The notes: a model not told the origin generated them from the sequence alone. DNA of 64,000 nt from Pyrocephalus nanus (GCA_038380795.1 CM076270.1:18058001-18122000); one strand, 5' to 3'. Shown: positions 25,701 through 38,637, numbered from the stretch's first letter. A program made the numbers and translations.

Positions 25701-28310
25701 ATAGGTTTATACATGAATTCTTCATATGAATCACTTTTCTACTGTCTGTTTCCTCTCTTTCAACAATTTAGGGTAGAATTTCCAAAACCATCAGTAATAC
25801 TTAATACTCTATTTAAACATCTGTATCTCAGCCTTAGAAGCTACATGCCTTGAAAAGACATTTAGGGGTTTTTTTTCTAATCAGAAAACACTGGAAGTTA
25901 GCCTCAAATTTACTGCTTTATCCAAGCACCTCTTCTCTGTACTATTAGCAGTTAGGAATGTTTCTAATTTAGTTTATGTACATAAGCAGAGGGAAACAAT
26001 AAGTAACTAGAAACTAACGATGAAGCTCCTTCCCCATGCTGAGTCTGTCTGCCAATCCCCTACACAGACCTTTTAAGGGAGCATAAATGTGTAAGACCGA
26101 AGAGAGTTCAGTTCCCATAACTAATTTTTCTGACTAAGAGAGTCAAGTGCCCCAGGCTGTTAATATGCTGATTCAGGTGAGTGCAAAAGACACAGGAAGG
26201 CAGCATTCCCACAAAAATGTACCAAAAGTAAAGCCTCTGCTCCCTCCTATCTCTGCTAACACTCCTGACACCCCCAGCAGTGCACGGACACAGACACGTA
26301 ACCAGCAGTAAGAAATCTCTGCTGTTCAGGGGAAGAGAAGACCACCTGTACTACCCCCTGACAAGAGCCAGCACATGGTCTGCCCTCAGTGCCACTCATC
26401 TCCCAGCCTGGAGAGCTGCTCAAGGGCTGGCTGATCACTCCTCTCTTGCCTCATCCCAGCTGGAAATCAAATGCCACGTTCTCGGTGCACATCAGGAACT
26501 TCTGCACTCCAGACACCGCAATGCAGACAGACTGACTGTCACAGCCTTGCCTCTTGTTGCCTCACACTCCAGTTATGAACATTATGACTAAATACCTCAG
26601 AAGGTGTTCTTGCTACAAACACAGGTTGTTCTGCGAGCAACAGAACTAATGAAGCCTTTCATTTGGGGATTTTTTCATGTTTAATAAAGCTGAGCTCACC
26701 CCACAGGTTTTCTCTGAATGGAAATGTGGTTTTCTCTCTGCTTCCTATTCTTGCAGGAGTTGTAGAGCTAATAATGTTGAGACCTCTTCCATTCCATCAA
26801 GTGGGTTAAGACTAGTTCAGATTTCCCTGAAGTTATCCAAGAAATGAGAAGTTAAGAGCAGATAGACAGGAGAACACTTGTTTCTGCAGGAAACAATGCC
26901 AACAAAAAGAAGAGAATAAAGCTTATTTTTATAACAATGCTTAACTGCAGGAAAAATCCCAACTCAGTCTGGGATCCTTCTAAATGCCTGGCTAGTTCTA
27001 CTCATACGTCTAAAAGCACATTTGTCCCAAATATTTAATCACTGTGAGACTGTGTTAGGATTTCTACCCTCTGAAACTTTTTATTAAATATTATAGTCCC
27101 TTTAAGCCAGTATGTGAACCTAAATATCTGATTTACTCTTAAACAGCAAGGACAGCACAGCATCTTTGTGGTCAAAGCTGTATCAACACAGGGACAGATT
27201 TAGCTTTTCTCAGGCTTGACAAAGGATGTTAAATGAGAGAATTTGCTTGTACTTCTAATGAAAAGGGATTTGATAAGTGAAAACCAGTAAGAAGATGGGA
27301 TTACTAACATGGGGGTGTGGAATGCTAACGACAAGAACATTTTGGATTAAGAAAGTACTATATTTATTTTTTAGCAGATCACCATCTCAAGTATAGAAAA
27401 TGACAGAACAACCAGGCTCTCAAACAGAATGGAAGTAAGAGGCAGAGGAAAAAGATAACAGCAAGTTCTGCCAAAGGGTTTTTTCCCTGTCCACTGAAGA
27501 ATTAGAAAACTAGGGTTGGCCTTGGGCAAGAGGAGAAAATATTAAAGAAAAGCAGAAAATCAGGATGATGGTGAGAAAGGATTGATGGGCTTGGGAGGGA
27601 AAATGGTGGGCAAGCTGCTGAACTGGGATAAATGACCACAGTATCACTGACTGTAAGAGTTTATCAGCTTTGAACCAGCTGGGGAATGGCTTTATTTGTG
27701 GGAAAGCAAGGGGAGCTGGGCCCGTTTGAAAAGGCAACAGCTGTCAGGGAGTGATCCAGGGCAAGTGGACCCAACCTGCCCTCACCACAATAACCAAACA
27801 CCCCAACTTTCCCAGCCACCCAAGTTATGAACTTCTGAACTGGCACCAATTAATTCTGGGCTTTATATAACAGATGAAGCAATGCAGCTAAGTTGTATCT
27901 CAGTTATTCCAGCCATATCCAAGGCCCCATTCCATCACCCTGTACTATGTGTAATCATTTATGCTTCTCCACAGTGAGGCAAATGTGTAATTAAAAAATT
28001 GTGGTTGCACCTTGTGTAGATTTTTTGCTACTGTAGGTAACTGGGAGTTAACTTTTTCATTCCTTTGCTCCAAGAATTAATAATTTTGCTCAAAAGTTGT
28101 ACTGAAGTCCCACAAGGAAAGTCACTGCAAGACTTCAGAAACAGAAGTCTGAATTTCAACATTCCTTTCCTCCCTGACATGAGAAATTAACCTACACCCC
28201 AGAGAGGGACGCCAGCAGTGATGCAAATGCAAAATGTTCACAGGCTTTTTCTGGGGCACAAATGAATGGCAGAGGATGAGCTTGGCAGGAGATGCCAAAC
28301 ACCACAGTGT

Positions 28311-28388
28311 CTCCTGAGTGGATTCAATACAATCCTCGGGCTTCTCCTCAGTGGATTCAATACAATCCTTCTCAGTGGATTCAGGACA
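28311..28388. repeat. Imperfect direct repeat of a cagtggattcaatacaatcc-type unit
   Basis: Three copies of the core agtggattca occur with starts about 33 and then 24 bp apart. The first two share agtggattcaatacaatcct, and the third diverges after agtggattca. On the minus strand the repeat reads in frame as DCIEST-type motifs, but the surrounding frame is not recognisable as a protein. It is a local duplication, not a known element. Confidence 0.8.
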
Positions 28389-29034
28389 GCCCCTTCCCAA
28401 AGCAAGGGTGTTGGAGTCAGTGCCTGAAAACAGATGCTGATGGTGTTGGCAGAGTTCAAACCAGACAGCACGAGCCATCTAAACCAGTAAAATGCACAGG
28501 AGGAAAATTAACAAGTAACAAGGCACAGGGAGAAAAAGGAGGTAAAAACGAGCACCTCCAGACAGGGCCAGAACTGCTAATTCAATCTTTAGGAAGAAGA
28601 CATCTCTTTGTTCTGAGAGAAGTCCCCTAACAGGGTTAACAACTTACATTTAGCACTCCTGAAAAGGAGCATGAATTACTGGAGCAAGTTTATGGGCTGT
28701 GTGCTGTCTCAGGGGACATAGAGAAGTAAATACCTCAAAGACTCTTCTGAGTTAGAAGAAAATCCTCTATTACCCAGCCCTGGCAATAGAAAAGTTGTTT
28801 AACTCTGGGGGAACTGGAAGCATGTGAACAAAATAAACCAGCAAAGGTACAGTCAAGCATGCAGCTTCCAGTGGTGTGTTCCCTGCTGCCCAGCCTGCAC
28901 CTCTCCTGCCAGAAGGGACCACTTAGCAGGATAGGAGAGCAGAAGTTGTGGTTCCCACTTAAATGTTTTCAACCTCGTTTTGACCATTTTGCCTGAAATG
29001 GTTTAGATGGCAACAGAGATCATGTTGAGGGAAA

Positions 29035-29132
29035 AGGTACTGTTATCCATGTTCAACTGATCACAAACTGAGGAAAAGGCAGGCTAAGTGATGTTTGTGA
29101 GCAGGAACCTAACTCATATATCTCCTCAGATC
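29035..29132 (+). mobile_element. MIR-like SINE remnant
   Basis: The sequence ggtactgttatccatgttca, then cacaaactgaggaaaaggca and ggctaagtgatgtttgtgag, follows the MIR core-to-3' pattern ('tattatccccatttta...aaactgaggcacagagag.ttaagtgacttgcc'). It is strongly diverged, as expected for an element predating the amniote radiation. Confidence 0.6.
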
Positions 29133-31117
29133 TACACTATACTTTAAACATCACACTTAACAAACCCTTCTTCTTATTCACCTAAGAAGGAAGAAACTCA
29201 GGTTTGATCAAAATTTCTGAACCCCTTTGACTCGGGGCAGTTATCACCCTACACCACCACTTCCCGCCCTCCCCCTTTGATTTTCTCTCCACAGACAGAG
29301 CATTTTCATCCCCAACCCCACCCAGCTCCGTGTTCACACACCCTGCTGGGTGTCACCAGCGGGCCCTGGGCGATGTTTTCCTGAGTGTGAACAACCGGCT
29401 GCAACCCAGAGAAACGAGACAGGGACAACCACAGGTTTAGCAGTTCAGAGGGAGCTGCAAACTGTAAAAACAAATCCAAGAAGTGAACAAGCAACTGCAC
29501 ACATCCCGAGGAATATTATATTAAAAAGTCATTTCTGTCTTGGTCCTTTTATATGTCATTATAAAATGAACTCTTTCCAACCTAACAATGATCTGGTGGG
29601 TTTTTTTTCTTTCCCTTCTAGGAGGATCTTGGCCAAAAGTGCTGCAGGCTTTCTCAGGGTTATTGCTTCATTGTAAAATAATATCTTTTCAAGCAATTTC
29701 ATATACTGATTGTATTAAATCAGCTTGGCCCATTCACTACAAGAGAAGTGGCTGGGCAGAAAAGTATACTGAATTTTAGTATGAGCTAGGTTAATTAAGA
29801 TTTCATGGAAAAACATACATTTGAATTTGGCATACATAATGCATCAGTGGCACAACTTCAAGTATCTAAAATCAGATGACAAGCTGGAGTATTTTTTATC
29901 CAAGAGGATCAGAATTCCAAAATATTTTATAAAAACAACTAAGGCATAAATATGTATACCACAGGAGAGAAAGAAGTAAAGAGCTAAAGAATATGTTCTC
30001 AATCTGGCTTCTGCACTGTTGTACAGCCATTTAACAATGTGACTGTAGCTGATGACAGCTGTGAGTGATGGACAGCCTGGCACCACTACCTGTACAATGC
30101 AGTGTGATTTGGCCAAAAGCTCAGATACATGAAATACAGATGACTATCTCCATCATGACTTTCATTATTGAAATGCTAGGGCATGAATTGTTTCTCCTAC
30201 CTCGATGCTCCTGGTGGAATAAAACACAGATAGAAAAGGGATATGCACCATAAAACACTCAAAGTAGCCCAAAAAAGTCTCAAACTCTTTCCAACAGATG
30301 CTTGTAGAAGCTGGAAGTAATGATCAGAAAAGTCTTTGCATGAATTTTAGCAAAAATACTGTACTGAGTAGCCTTAAATGCTTCTAGAAAAAGTGAGCTG
30401 ATTTCTTTGGATCCTCTGCCAACCCACCTTCTTCAATTCTACCCATGGCAAGCAACTTTCAGGAGGATCAGCAACTGCCTTTCCAACCTAAATTACAAGC
30501 AGAAAATATATTATTCTCACAATGTGGCATCCTCATTTATTTTCAGGATCTCACTTTTCCCATGGTTACAGGCAGCAACACTCCCCCCAGAGAGAGGAGC
30601 ACCCAAGACAGTGCTCTGAGACACTCACTGCTTGCCCAATAATTTTCCTCATGGAAGCACAATGCAGAGCCTGGATTCACTACTGACTCAGAGCCTGCAT
30701 ACATGGAATGGGATGATCCATTTTAGAACTTCAGGACCTGACTCAGTTTTCATCCGAAGAGATTCAGTCCTTCCACCAGCTTGTTAGGGGGTACAAACCA
30801 GCATGAATTGGTGCCTGCCATCAAAATTTACAGCAGTTGAAAAAGCGTCTCGTGAACTTCAGTGCAGATGCTTTTAATCACCACTGGTGCAACTGGGACA
30901 AGAATTAAGCTCTTCAAGAACCAGAACTCATCCTGATCCAAAAATGCCCGGCATTCCTCCCTCACCACTGCTGTACCTGGCACAGAGGAAGCATGCACGT
31001 CATAGAAATCTTTCTCATTAACGTCCCTCAGGAATCAGGGCTACTGAAGTGGAGGGATCACAGCAGCAATCACCCAGCAGACCCACAGCTGCTCTCTCCA
31101 GAATGCCAGGGCCCACC

Positions 31118-31198
31118 CTGCATCTTCCCCCTTTTCCACACACGTGCCCAAGTAGCGTAGCTACTTGGGCACGTGTGTGGAAAAGGGGGAAGATGCAG
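31118..31198. repeat. Perfect inverted repeat: 39-bp arms, 3-nt spacer
   Basis: The left arm (31118-31156) and right arm (31160-31198) are exact reverse complements around the spacer gta (31157-31159). Each arm contains a CACGTG hexamer, and the inner end is agtagc/gctact. No mismatch is present in 39 pairs. Weak further similarity outside the arms (gctctct on the left, agagagc on the right) needs an offset of about 13 nt. It has no terminal repeats, coding capacity or target duplication that would mark a known transposon. It could arise from a recent fold-back template switch, be a hairpin-forming locus, or be a library or assembly artefact. Confidence 0.97.
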
Positions 31199-31244
31199 CC
31201 CCAAGAGAGCAGAGGGTGAAGAATTCTCTCTCAAAACCCTATTT

Positions 31245-31420
31245 CCTACGTACAGTATGAACTTCAAAGCTCCAGGGAGAAGAGAGTTGGTTATATTGTT
31301 CAGGCTGCGGTCGGGTTGCTGGGCTTCGGTAAATAGAAAACATTTTTACAGCTCATTAAGCGGCGCTTTGGGAAATGTTCTCATATCCATTTCCAAGGGG
31401 CTGTGGAGAGCTCGAACGGT
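31245..31420. other. CpG-retaining patch, possible conserved non-coding element
   Basis: Eight CpG occur in about 170 bp (tacgta, tgcggtcggg, ttcggt, agcggcgc, ctcgaacgg), immediately after the perfect inverted repeat. The wording (cattaagcggcgctttggga and catatccatttccaagg) looks non-repetitive. Constraint is an inference that only cross-species alignment can test. Confidence 0.35.
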
Positions 31421-31479
31421 TTGGTGGGGCAGGGAAGCAGCCATTTCAAACCTGGGGTTCTGTGTGAGTGAAGGGCTGT

Positions 31480-31521
31480 GTGTGTGTGTACAGATATCTA
31501 AATGTGTCTGTACACACACAC
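31480..31521. repeat. Short inverted repeat, 14-bp arms, 14-nt loop
   Basis: The arm gtgtgtgtgtacag (31480-31493) is the exact reverse complement of ctgtacacacacac (31508-31521), with a 14-nt loop. It is largely a TG tract facing a CA tract, so chance or microsatellite slippage is a sufficient explanation. It lies about 280 bp from the much longer perfect inverted repeat at 31118-31198. Confidence 0.9.
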
Positions 31522-32084
31522 TGGGCTGAGGAACGCTGGTATGCAACCTTATTTTGCTGATATTGGTGGCTGCTAAGGCGTTATTGCTTTCACTTCCTAG
31601 ATTTGCCTGAAGGGCACTATCTGCTACTGTTTAATGAAAAAGAACCGTCAAACAGCCTGGGAAGATGGGACAATATAACTCAGGCACTTCAGCCCATTCT
31701 GCAACACCAGGAAATTTTTCTGTCATCTTTTCTCTACATCACATGAAAAGCATTTTCTGTGGGTGAAATTCCCCTGTGGGCTGCACAGGAGTGTTACTGG
31801 CCTTGCAGGGCTTAAGGGCCAGCAATCTTTCCATTACTGCTCTCTACAAACTCCTTAAAAACCCACACACATTTTCTTCCTTACAAACACAGAGCACTTA
31901 GTGTGGGCTGTGACTCTAGAGCAAGTTGTGCCAGTGGGTCAGAGTGCTCCCAACAGCACTCCTTCAACCATGGAAGTCCTTGATTGCACACTAGGAGTCA
32001 AAGACATAGTGGCAACTGTGAACATCTTCCCATTTCCCCCTCAGAAATCTCATGTTTGGGGTACAAATTGGTTTAGGGTCTTGT

Positions 32085-32115
32085 TTATTTTTTTTTTTTA
32101 TTTTTTTTTTTTTAA
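32085..32115. repeat. T-rich homopolymer run
   Basis: Nearly pure T for about 28 bases with single A interruptions (ttatttttttttttta and a further T13), then aaagatg. On the minus strand it reads as an A-rich tail, but nothing recognisable precedes it there. Confidence 0.9.
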
Positions 32116-34903
32116 AGATGCTCTCTCATCTTGGAGAGACTCCCAATTACAGGCAATTCTATGGAAAAGAACCCCAAAATGTTTGCCTTTCCTCTCCTTT
32201 ACCTTGGGCATATTTTCAGAAGAGGAAACAGGCTGACATCTCCACTGCCTACCTCAGCCTTGCTGTCATTTTTTCCCTGGTCTTAGTGACAAATTGTCAC
32301 CCCCATGCCTGGCTTTGGCCAGGAATGCTTGCAGGGAACCAGGAGCTGCTCCGAGTCACCACTGGTACCTGGCAATGTCAGAGGAAGGACAACAAGAGAG
32401 AAGGTGAGAATGGGAGAAAAGTCACCAGCACTTTCTCTTGCCAGGAGTTCTCTGAAGGCTGAAAGGCAGTGAGGAAGAACTGCTTCTGTATTGCTGGTGC
32501 AAAGAGCACCCCTGTCCCTGCGCTCTGTAACTCAAAGACATCTAAGGTTCTTCTTTCAGAACGATGAGGAAAGTCAAAAAATCAAACACCTTTCTGTAAG
32601 CACAACTAACCTTAGCCTTTCCAAGTATGGAATTCAGTGTAAATCCACATTTCAAGCCACATATCAAATGGAGAGTTACATAAGAAAGTAAACAGATGGT
32701 CAATAAAAGTGATATCTAACTTCTGTCACGTCAACATTTTAAGGAATTTTTAGTTTCCTTAGAGTTTTTGTGTTTTTTTTTTTAAACAAGAAAAATCTTC
32801 TACAATAAATTTGCCCCCTCCTCATAAAGGACCAGTTAATTAAGAATCCTGAAGGACTGTCAAAATGGTCAAAAGTTTGCAAGTATGTGGGAAAAGTCTT
32901 GTAAGGGATGTACTGCATGGCAGCACAAACAACAATGCAGGGGACCTGAAAGGTAGCAAAGATGGCTGTGTGACAATGTAAGTATTTTTTTATTCCAAGT
33001 CTGATGTAGCACTGAGCCTGAAAGAGAACAGCCAAGCCAACAGGGTGTGCCTGGAATTAATTTATTGGAAGGAAATTTGCTGATTGGCAGCAATCAGGAT
33101 GGAGCTGACAGCCAAACACTTTCTGGGGCTGACTCAAGGAAATGATCCAGGACTTGGTTAAGAGTCTCCCCAAGGACTGAGTCTGTCACTGCTAATTAGT
33201 TTATCAAAATGATGCTGTTTCATCAGGCAGAATGAATTGGATTAATCTTCCCATTTGGTAAAAGCCCTTCAGTACTTTTTTTCCAGCACATCATGCCATG
33301 CACACGTGCACCTTCAGAGCTGTCACACAAGTTTTAATGCTTCAATGTTGTTCTTAATTCTTAATTGCCACAACTCCTTGTAGCCCAGTGTCAACAGGCA
33401 AAGTGACAGAGATGCTCCCTTGTCACCTCTATCAATGTCACCACCAGTTATCTACCTGTTTGTGCCATTGTGGATTGCCTGCTAGTGTTTCTAGGGCTGG
33501 GAAACTCTGACAAAGACAGTTCAAACAGTCAAGACAGAGGAAAATGTTACTTAACAGACACGAGGGAAAGAGGAATGTGAAATTTATGCCCAGAAGTTTT
33601 AGGACACTTCTGGTAATGAAAGGATGCTTGTCTTAAAAAAAACAAACAGAATCATCAAATAAACAGACAAATAAAAAGAAACACTGCAGATCATTTTAAA
33701 GGTATCCTGTGTGCAAAACTGCAGCAGCACAGCCGCTTCAGCAACAGTTCCACACGGATCTCCAGACTTATGTGGGGACAAAAAAAAGGCAGGAGGCCCC
33801 AGAGCAAAAAGAGCAGAGAGGTTTGTGTTTGTCTTGGGATCTTTTTTAATACTTTTGTCATCCCTTTCTTCACTGGAAAATAATAAATCTTCTGAAAGAA
33901 AAAGCACCTGCTAGTATCATTAAGAGACTTAAACACGGCAAGATAAAACTCCCTGAAGCCAAAGCAGCTATTTGTGTCAAAGAAAACAATACAGTAATTT
34001 ATACTTCCACTCCCAAATCTTATGGTACTGCAGAAAATTTGGTCCTTTAGCAATTAATCATAAATCAAAACCCTGACAAGATATTAGCCTCCAATTCCTG
34101 TGAGAGGGAAGTGGAGAGTGTATCAAGAAGCAGAAATAAGAGCTTGCTTGCCAAGGTGTCAGCTGGAAGCTGCGTTAAGGGGATCACCAGTGTTTTCTAC
34201 TGCAACAGCACTGGGGGATTTCTGATTCAGCATTAATGGAATCAAGAGGGGGACCAAGCTTCGAAGCCCACAGGCTCCATTTGAAGGGAGCTGCTCTCCT
34301 GGAACACTTAACAAACGGGACTCAGGGAGTGCTGGCCATGGAACAGCTCTGATCGTGCTCTCTTTTATGGGGGGCCAGGGAGGTGAAGGGAGAAGACGAT
34401 GTGTGAGCAGGGAAACACAAAGCACTGACTCCAAGGGGACAGGAAAAATGCAGCACATGACTCTTCCATGGGAATGATGAGCAATTGTGTTCATTTAATT
34501 AGTGATTATTCTTAAACATCCAGAGCTGTTAAATGATGGAGAGTTAAGACAGAAAGCCTGAAACAGTTCACACTGAGAACAAGGCAAATGAGAACAAACT
34601 GAGGAAACAATCATAACATGCCTGTTCCTATCAGCTGCAGGAAGAACTTTTGCAAGAAATGTACTTAGTGGCTACCATCTCATCCTGTGGATTTCCCTAG
34701 CTGACTGCTTGCCATAAGGGAGTATATGACAGCAGCCCTTTATTTTTATGTAAAACTGCTATCTAGTTAAGAAGTAAATGTTGTTCAGTGTGTTGTTCAG
34801 CTTCTTTTTAAGAAGCTTTCCAGGTGAAGAATAAAAGGTATTTGGGATAAAAAAAGAAGGATTTCTGAGAGGTACTTAGCACTGTCTTCTCCCTCCTTGT
34901 CAG

Positions 34904-35030
34904 ACAGCCTGGAGGGTGACCAGTACCACGCAGAACACTCCTGGACTGCCACAGGAGTTCAGTGGGTACATCCATTCTCACTGGAAGGCAGAGGGGGAAG
35001 GCATGGTCAGCATTCAGGTCTGGAATTCAG
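34904..35030 (+). CDS. Candidate internal coding exon (42 codons), plus strand, gene not recognised
   Basis: A long uninterrupted pyrimidine tract (tgtcttctccctccttgtcag) forms one of the best-looking acceptors in the window. It precedes 127 nt ending GGAATTCAG|gtcagtac. In phase 0 the frame is open for 42 codons plus one base, starting TAWRVTSTTQNTPGLPQEF and ending GEGMVSIQVWNS, which resembles an extracellular beta-rich domain. A second frame is also open across the whole segment, so the reading frame is not certain. It lies on the strand opposite the minus-strand candidate exons and inside what would be their intron. Either it is a separate or nested gene, a non-coding RNA exon, or a decoy. 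No family is recognised. Confidence 0.22.
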
Positions 35031-37864
35031 GTCAGTACTTGCCCCTTCTGCAAAAACCTCAGGAACTAACAGATTGGTCTTATTCATCAAGTTTTAAACT
35101 GTTCTTAGGTTTAGGGCTTTGATTTCTTTCAGAAGTGGCATTTCCAGTGCCCTGGAAAAAAACACTGCAATTGTGCACATCCTGCAGGGGAAAAAAAAAA
35201 AATACAAAAACCAAACCCAAACTCATCTGAACAATATTAAACTGCAAGATGTGTGGTGGGAATAAAGTGGGGAAAAGCAATCTAAACTTTGTAACTACCC
35301 TCCCAAACATCTTCCACCAGCAAATGGTTTCTTGTTTTAGGGCTGCACATTCACACAATTCAGGTTTGAATACTTAACACTAAACACACATCCCTCATCA
35401 GTGTGAAATATTGCTGCCTGCCTAATCCCCACATCTCTCTCAGCCCTGGTGACTCTGGTGGGATTGCTGGGCTGCTGTAGAGCTGAGAGGCACAGGACTA
35501 ATGTGTAATCTTTTCCTTTCCAATGGGATTTTTTCAGGCAATTATTCTTACAGGTTCTCACCAAACAAGCTATAATTTCACTGTCTCTGTGAACAAGAAC
35601 TAAGAAATCCTTATTACCGTTTCTGTAGGGACTGCAACTAACAAAGCTTGTGCTTCCTTTAAATTACTGCTTAGTTTATTTTGTTACTCCTAAAGGATTT
35701 CTCATCTGACCAAGAGATCATGTTTGAGTGCACTACATCAAGAATTTCGGTGGCTTTCAGTTATACCTACAAAAATTCATCCTTTTAAAAAAAAAAGTCA
35801 ACAAAAAAAAGTCAACAGAAAAAAGCCTGGCTATGAGCAATTAAAAGATGCAGCCAGGTGCCCACCGCCATCCAATGTAACCTGGCTCACCTTTACTCTG
35901 CTCAAGTGGAACTATTCAGCTAATCTTGAATTTGCATCTCTGCTCTCCTCAGTAACAGAATATATTGGTGTATGTAACTAATGATGTAACTGATTATTCA
36001 GTTTGCAGCAAATCCTGCTCATGATCCTCATTTTCTTGGAATGGGAAATCATTTGTGGAGGATAGGATACTTTCTAATGAACAGAATCAAAACGGAAAAA
36101 TTTCACATGACAGCAAGAAGACAGTATTTCACAAGATAAAATGTCTTGAAGTGGTGGTGTGGTTTTGGGTTTTTTCCATTTCATCTCCCGAATTGTCTGA
36201 AGAATTAGGTCACTTAGACTAGAAAAAGATCTACAGTTACAACATGTATAAATGAACTCAAAAGAGGAAGACAGCTCTAGCTGGAACTGCCACAAAATAT
36301 CTCCATCTCCCAGTAAGGCAGAATTTAACACCATTGGAGTAGCTGAAACTTCTGTTTAGCTTGGTAATTTGATTAAAACAAGACTTCTACTTGAAATTCT
36401 ATTTTATGGTTTTCAGTAGAAAAGCTTCAAATCACTAATCTTACTAAAAATGAACACTAAGCACATTTAAGATACGTTAAGGATTCTTCAACATCTCTCA
36501 AGAGTTACGTGAGCAGTTGAGACACATCCCAGCAATGGCTAAAGACAAATCTAACACTGCCAGGTGTGCTGGGATGAACAGCATTTAGAACAGTTCTTAA
36601 AAAGATGCATCTGCTGTTTGTGCTACCATTCACCCCCTTCTGGCTTTACACAGTGTTAAGGAGCCCTTCTCACACGACTGAAACCCATCTTGGTATATTA
36701 CTGCTGTTATCAAGAAAAGCTCCTGGACAGAAAGGTTCAAAGGATGAAGAATTCTGGTAACCTTCCTTTACCAGCATCTTTCAGCTGGGCCACTCCCAGT
36801 CCAGCATTACAACACTTAGTGACATTTGTTTTCCTCCTGCTTTTGAGAGCTTCCCTTGTTAACTGCGTTTGCTCACATTTGATCCCTGCACTGCTTTTTG
36901 AATCTCAAGCAATCACTGAAACTAGAGGATAAAGAGAAATACAGTTTACTTTTACTGCCTAGCAAAGTAAGAGACGCAGTGAAAGCAGTGGCAATCACAC
37001 ACTGAGTTTGTGGAAAGGCTGTTCTCTTTTGACATGTGGTTCAAGCTCAGAAACGCTCTGCAGCTCTACAGCCATTTTACAAGTCTGCTTTGGATATTTA
37101 AAATAGAGAACCTTTTATACAACTATCTCAGAAGAGGCATCTTGAAAATTCTCACAAGAAAGTTTATTACCCAGCTTGATATGGTCAAAAGGAAGTTCTC
37201 TCATTTAATGGACTCAGTTGTCTAAATTGTGGACTTTCTGCTAAGTTTCCTAAGAACTAAGAGCTGACCTCATGACCATCTGCAAAAGGGCTGTACAGGA
37301 TTTGGCATAAGAACGAGCCCCATAATCTGCTTCTCTCTGACAGGATTAGACTGGAAAGGAAATGCACTTCTTCACCGTACACAAACAGCTCGTGGAACTC
37401 ACTACCACAGCACACAAGAGTTTTGGGCAACACATTTATACAGAAGGGGAAATCTGCACTCACAGTAACATATCTGCAAACCCCACCACAAGCGGGGCAG
37501 CAACCTGGAAATACACTTATCAGGAAGAACACCCTACAGACAGCCCTGTTACCATCCACACTGTATGTGCACATGTGTTTCCAAATGATCCTGGATTCAC
37601 TAGATTAAACTGGATTTAGAATGCCTGTATTTTTGAGCACACATATGTGCATCTAAACACACAAAAATACAGCTCTGACTTGAACCAGAGAGTTCACTGG
37701 TCTCTGAGCTGTTAAAATGCAGAGTCATTACTTGTGAACAGCGACTATGCTTTTTTATGGTTTTCTAACCTGAAAACATACTTATCTTTTCAACACAAGA
37801 CGAATGTAATCCTTCCCCTACTTTCCTCCAAAATAAATGTAAATCACGCACTTTCTGAAAAGTC

Positions 37865-38110
37865 ACCGAAATGTCAAAGTGGGCAACTGCTCTGGACAAA
37901 CTCACTGTCATGGTCAGTTTATCCAGAAGATTAAATTGCGACAAAAAGCAGAAAACATTTCAGAATTTTGCGCCATTTGGCACATAGACAAGCGAAGAAA
38001 AAGGCATGCCACACATCTGCTTCTTGTCATGACTGCAGCCAAAACGTGTGTGACAATTGCTTTGCTTTTTATTACCACGCATACCATAAAGCTCGGAGCC
38101 TCTCCCTCCT
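37865..38110. other. CpG-retaining patch, possible conserved non-coding element
   Basis: Seven scattered CpG (accgaa, tgcgac, tgcgcc, agcgaa, aacgtg, cacgca, ctcgga) lie in non-repetitive sequence with balanced base composition. Open frames cross it on the plus strand but are not protein-like, with many Cys and His and no splice sites that fit. Confidence 0.3.
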
Positions 38111-38637
38111 ATTATGGACAGAGCAGTTTCCAATCTGTTCCCGAATGTGAAGTGTGGGGTAAAATTCCTGGTTAACCAGCAATTACTTATGAACTGTTAG
38201 GTAACAGGGAGGGGAGGTTTCCTCCAGAGAGCCTTGTGGAAGGGTCACAGCAACGCTTAAATCTTGCTAAAGAGCTTCCACGAGGGTGGCTGACTCTGCA
38301 AGTAATGAACACAAAGAATGTCTCAAACTCGTGCTGTTTCCATCCAAGGTTGTGTGTCATTTGGGAGCTCTGAGGGAGAAGGGCTTAACCCCTGTGGACT
38401 TCATGGTCAGGTGGGCAAAGGCACTGGTGGTGCAGTTTGTTTTCTTTCATACAATTCGGCTACCTAACTGAAATTCCCAATGACCACATTTCCTGAGCTC
38501 ATGAGAAACTCAAGGAAATGGAAAGGGTGAGATCAATCCTTTCTGCACTGTGCCTGATGCCTGTTCCGGCTTCTCTGATGTCCCACCAGTAACTCATTCT
38601 CCATAGCTGTGCATCACTTATTCCACCTAAAAACCAA

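Larger units (their letters stand above)
22758..31117. other. Non-coding stretch, no gene recognised
   Basis: Only the MIR-like SINE at 29.0 kb and the short direct repeat at 28.3 kb are recognised. A 140-codon plus frame at 24591-25013 is basic and unrecognised, with no splice or promoter context supporting it. Confidence 0.55.
31522..38637. other. Non-coding stretch, one plus-strand exon candidate
   Basis: It contains the T-rich run at 32.1 kb, the exon candidate at 34904-35030, a doubled aaaaaaaagtcaac unit near 35795-35820 and the CpG patch at 37.9 kb. Nothing else is recognised. Confidence 0.55.
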
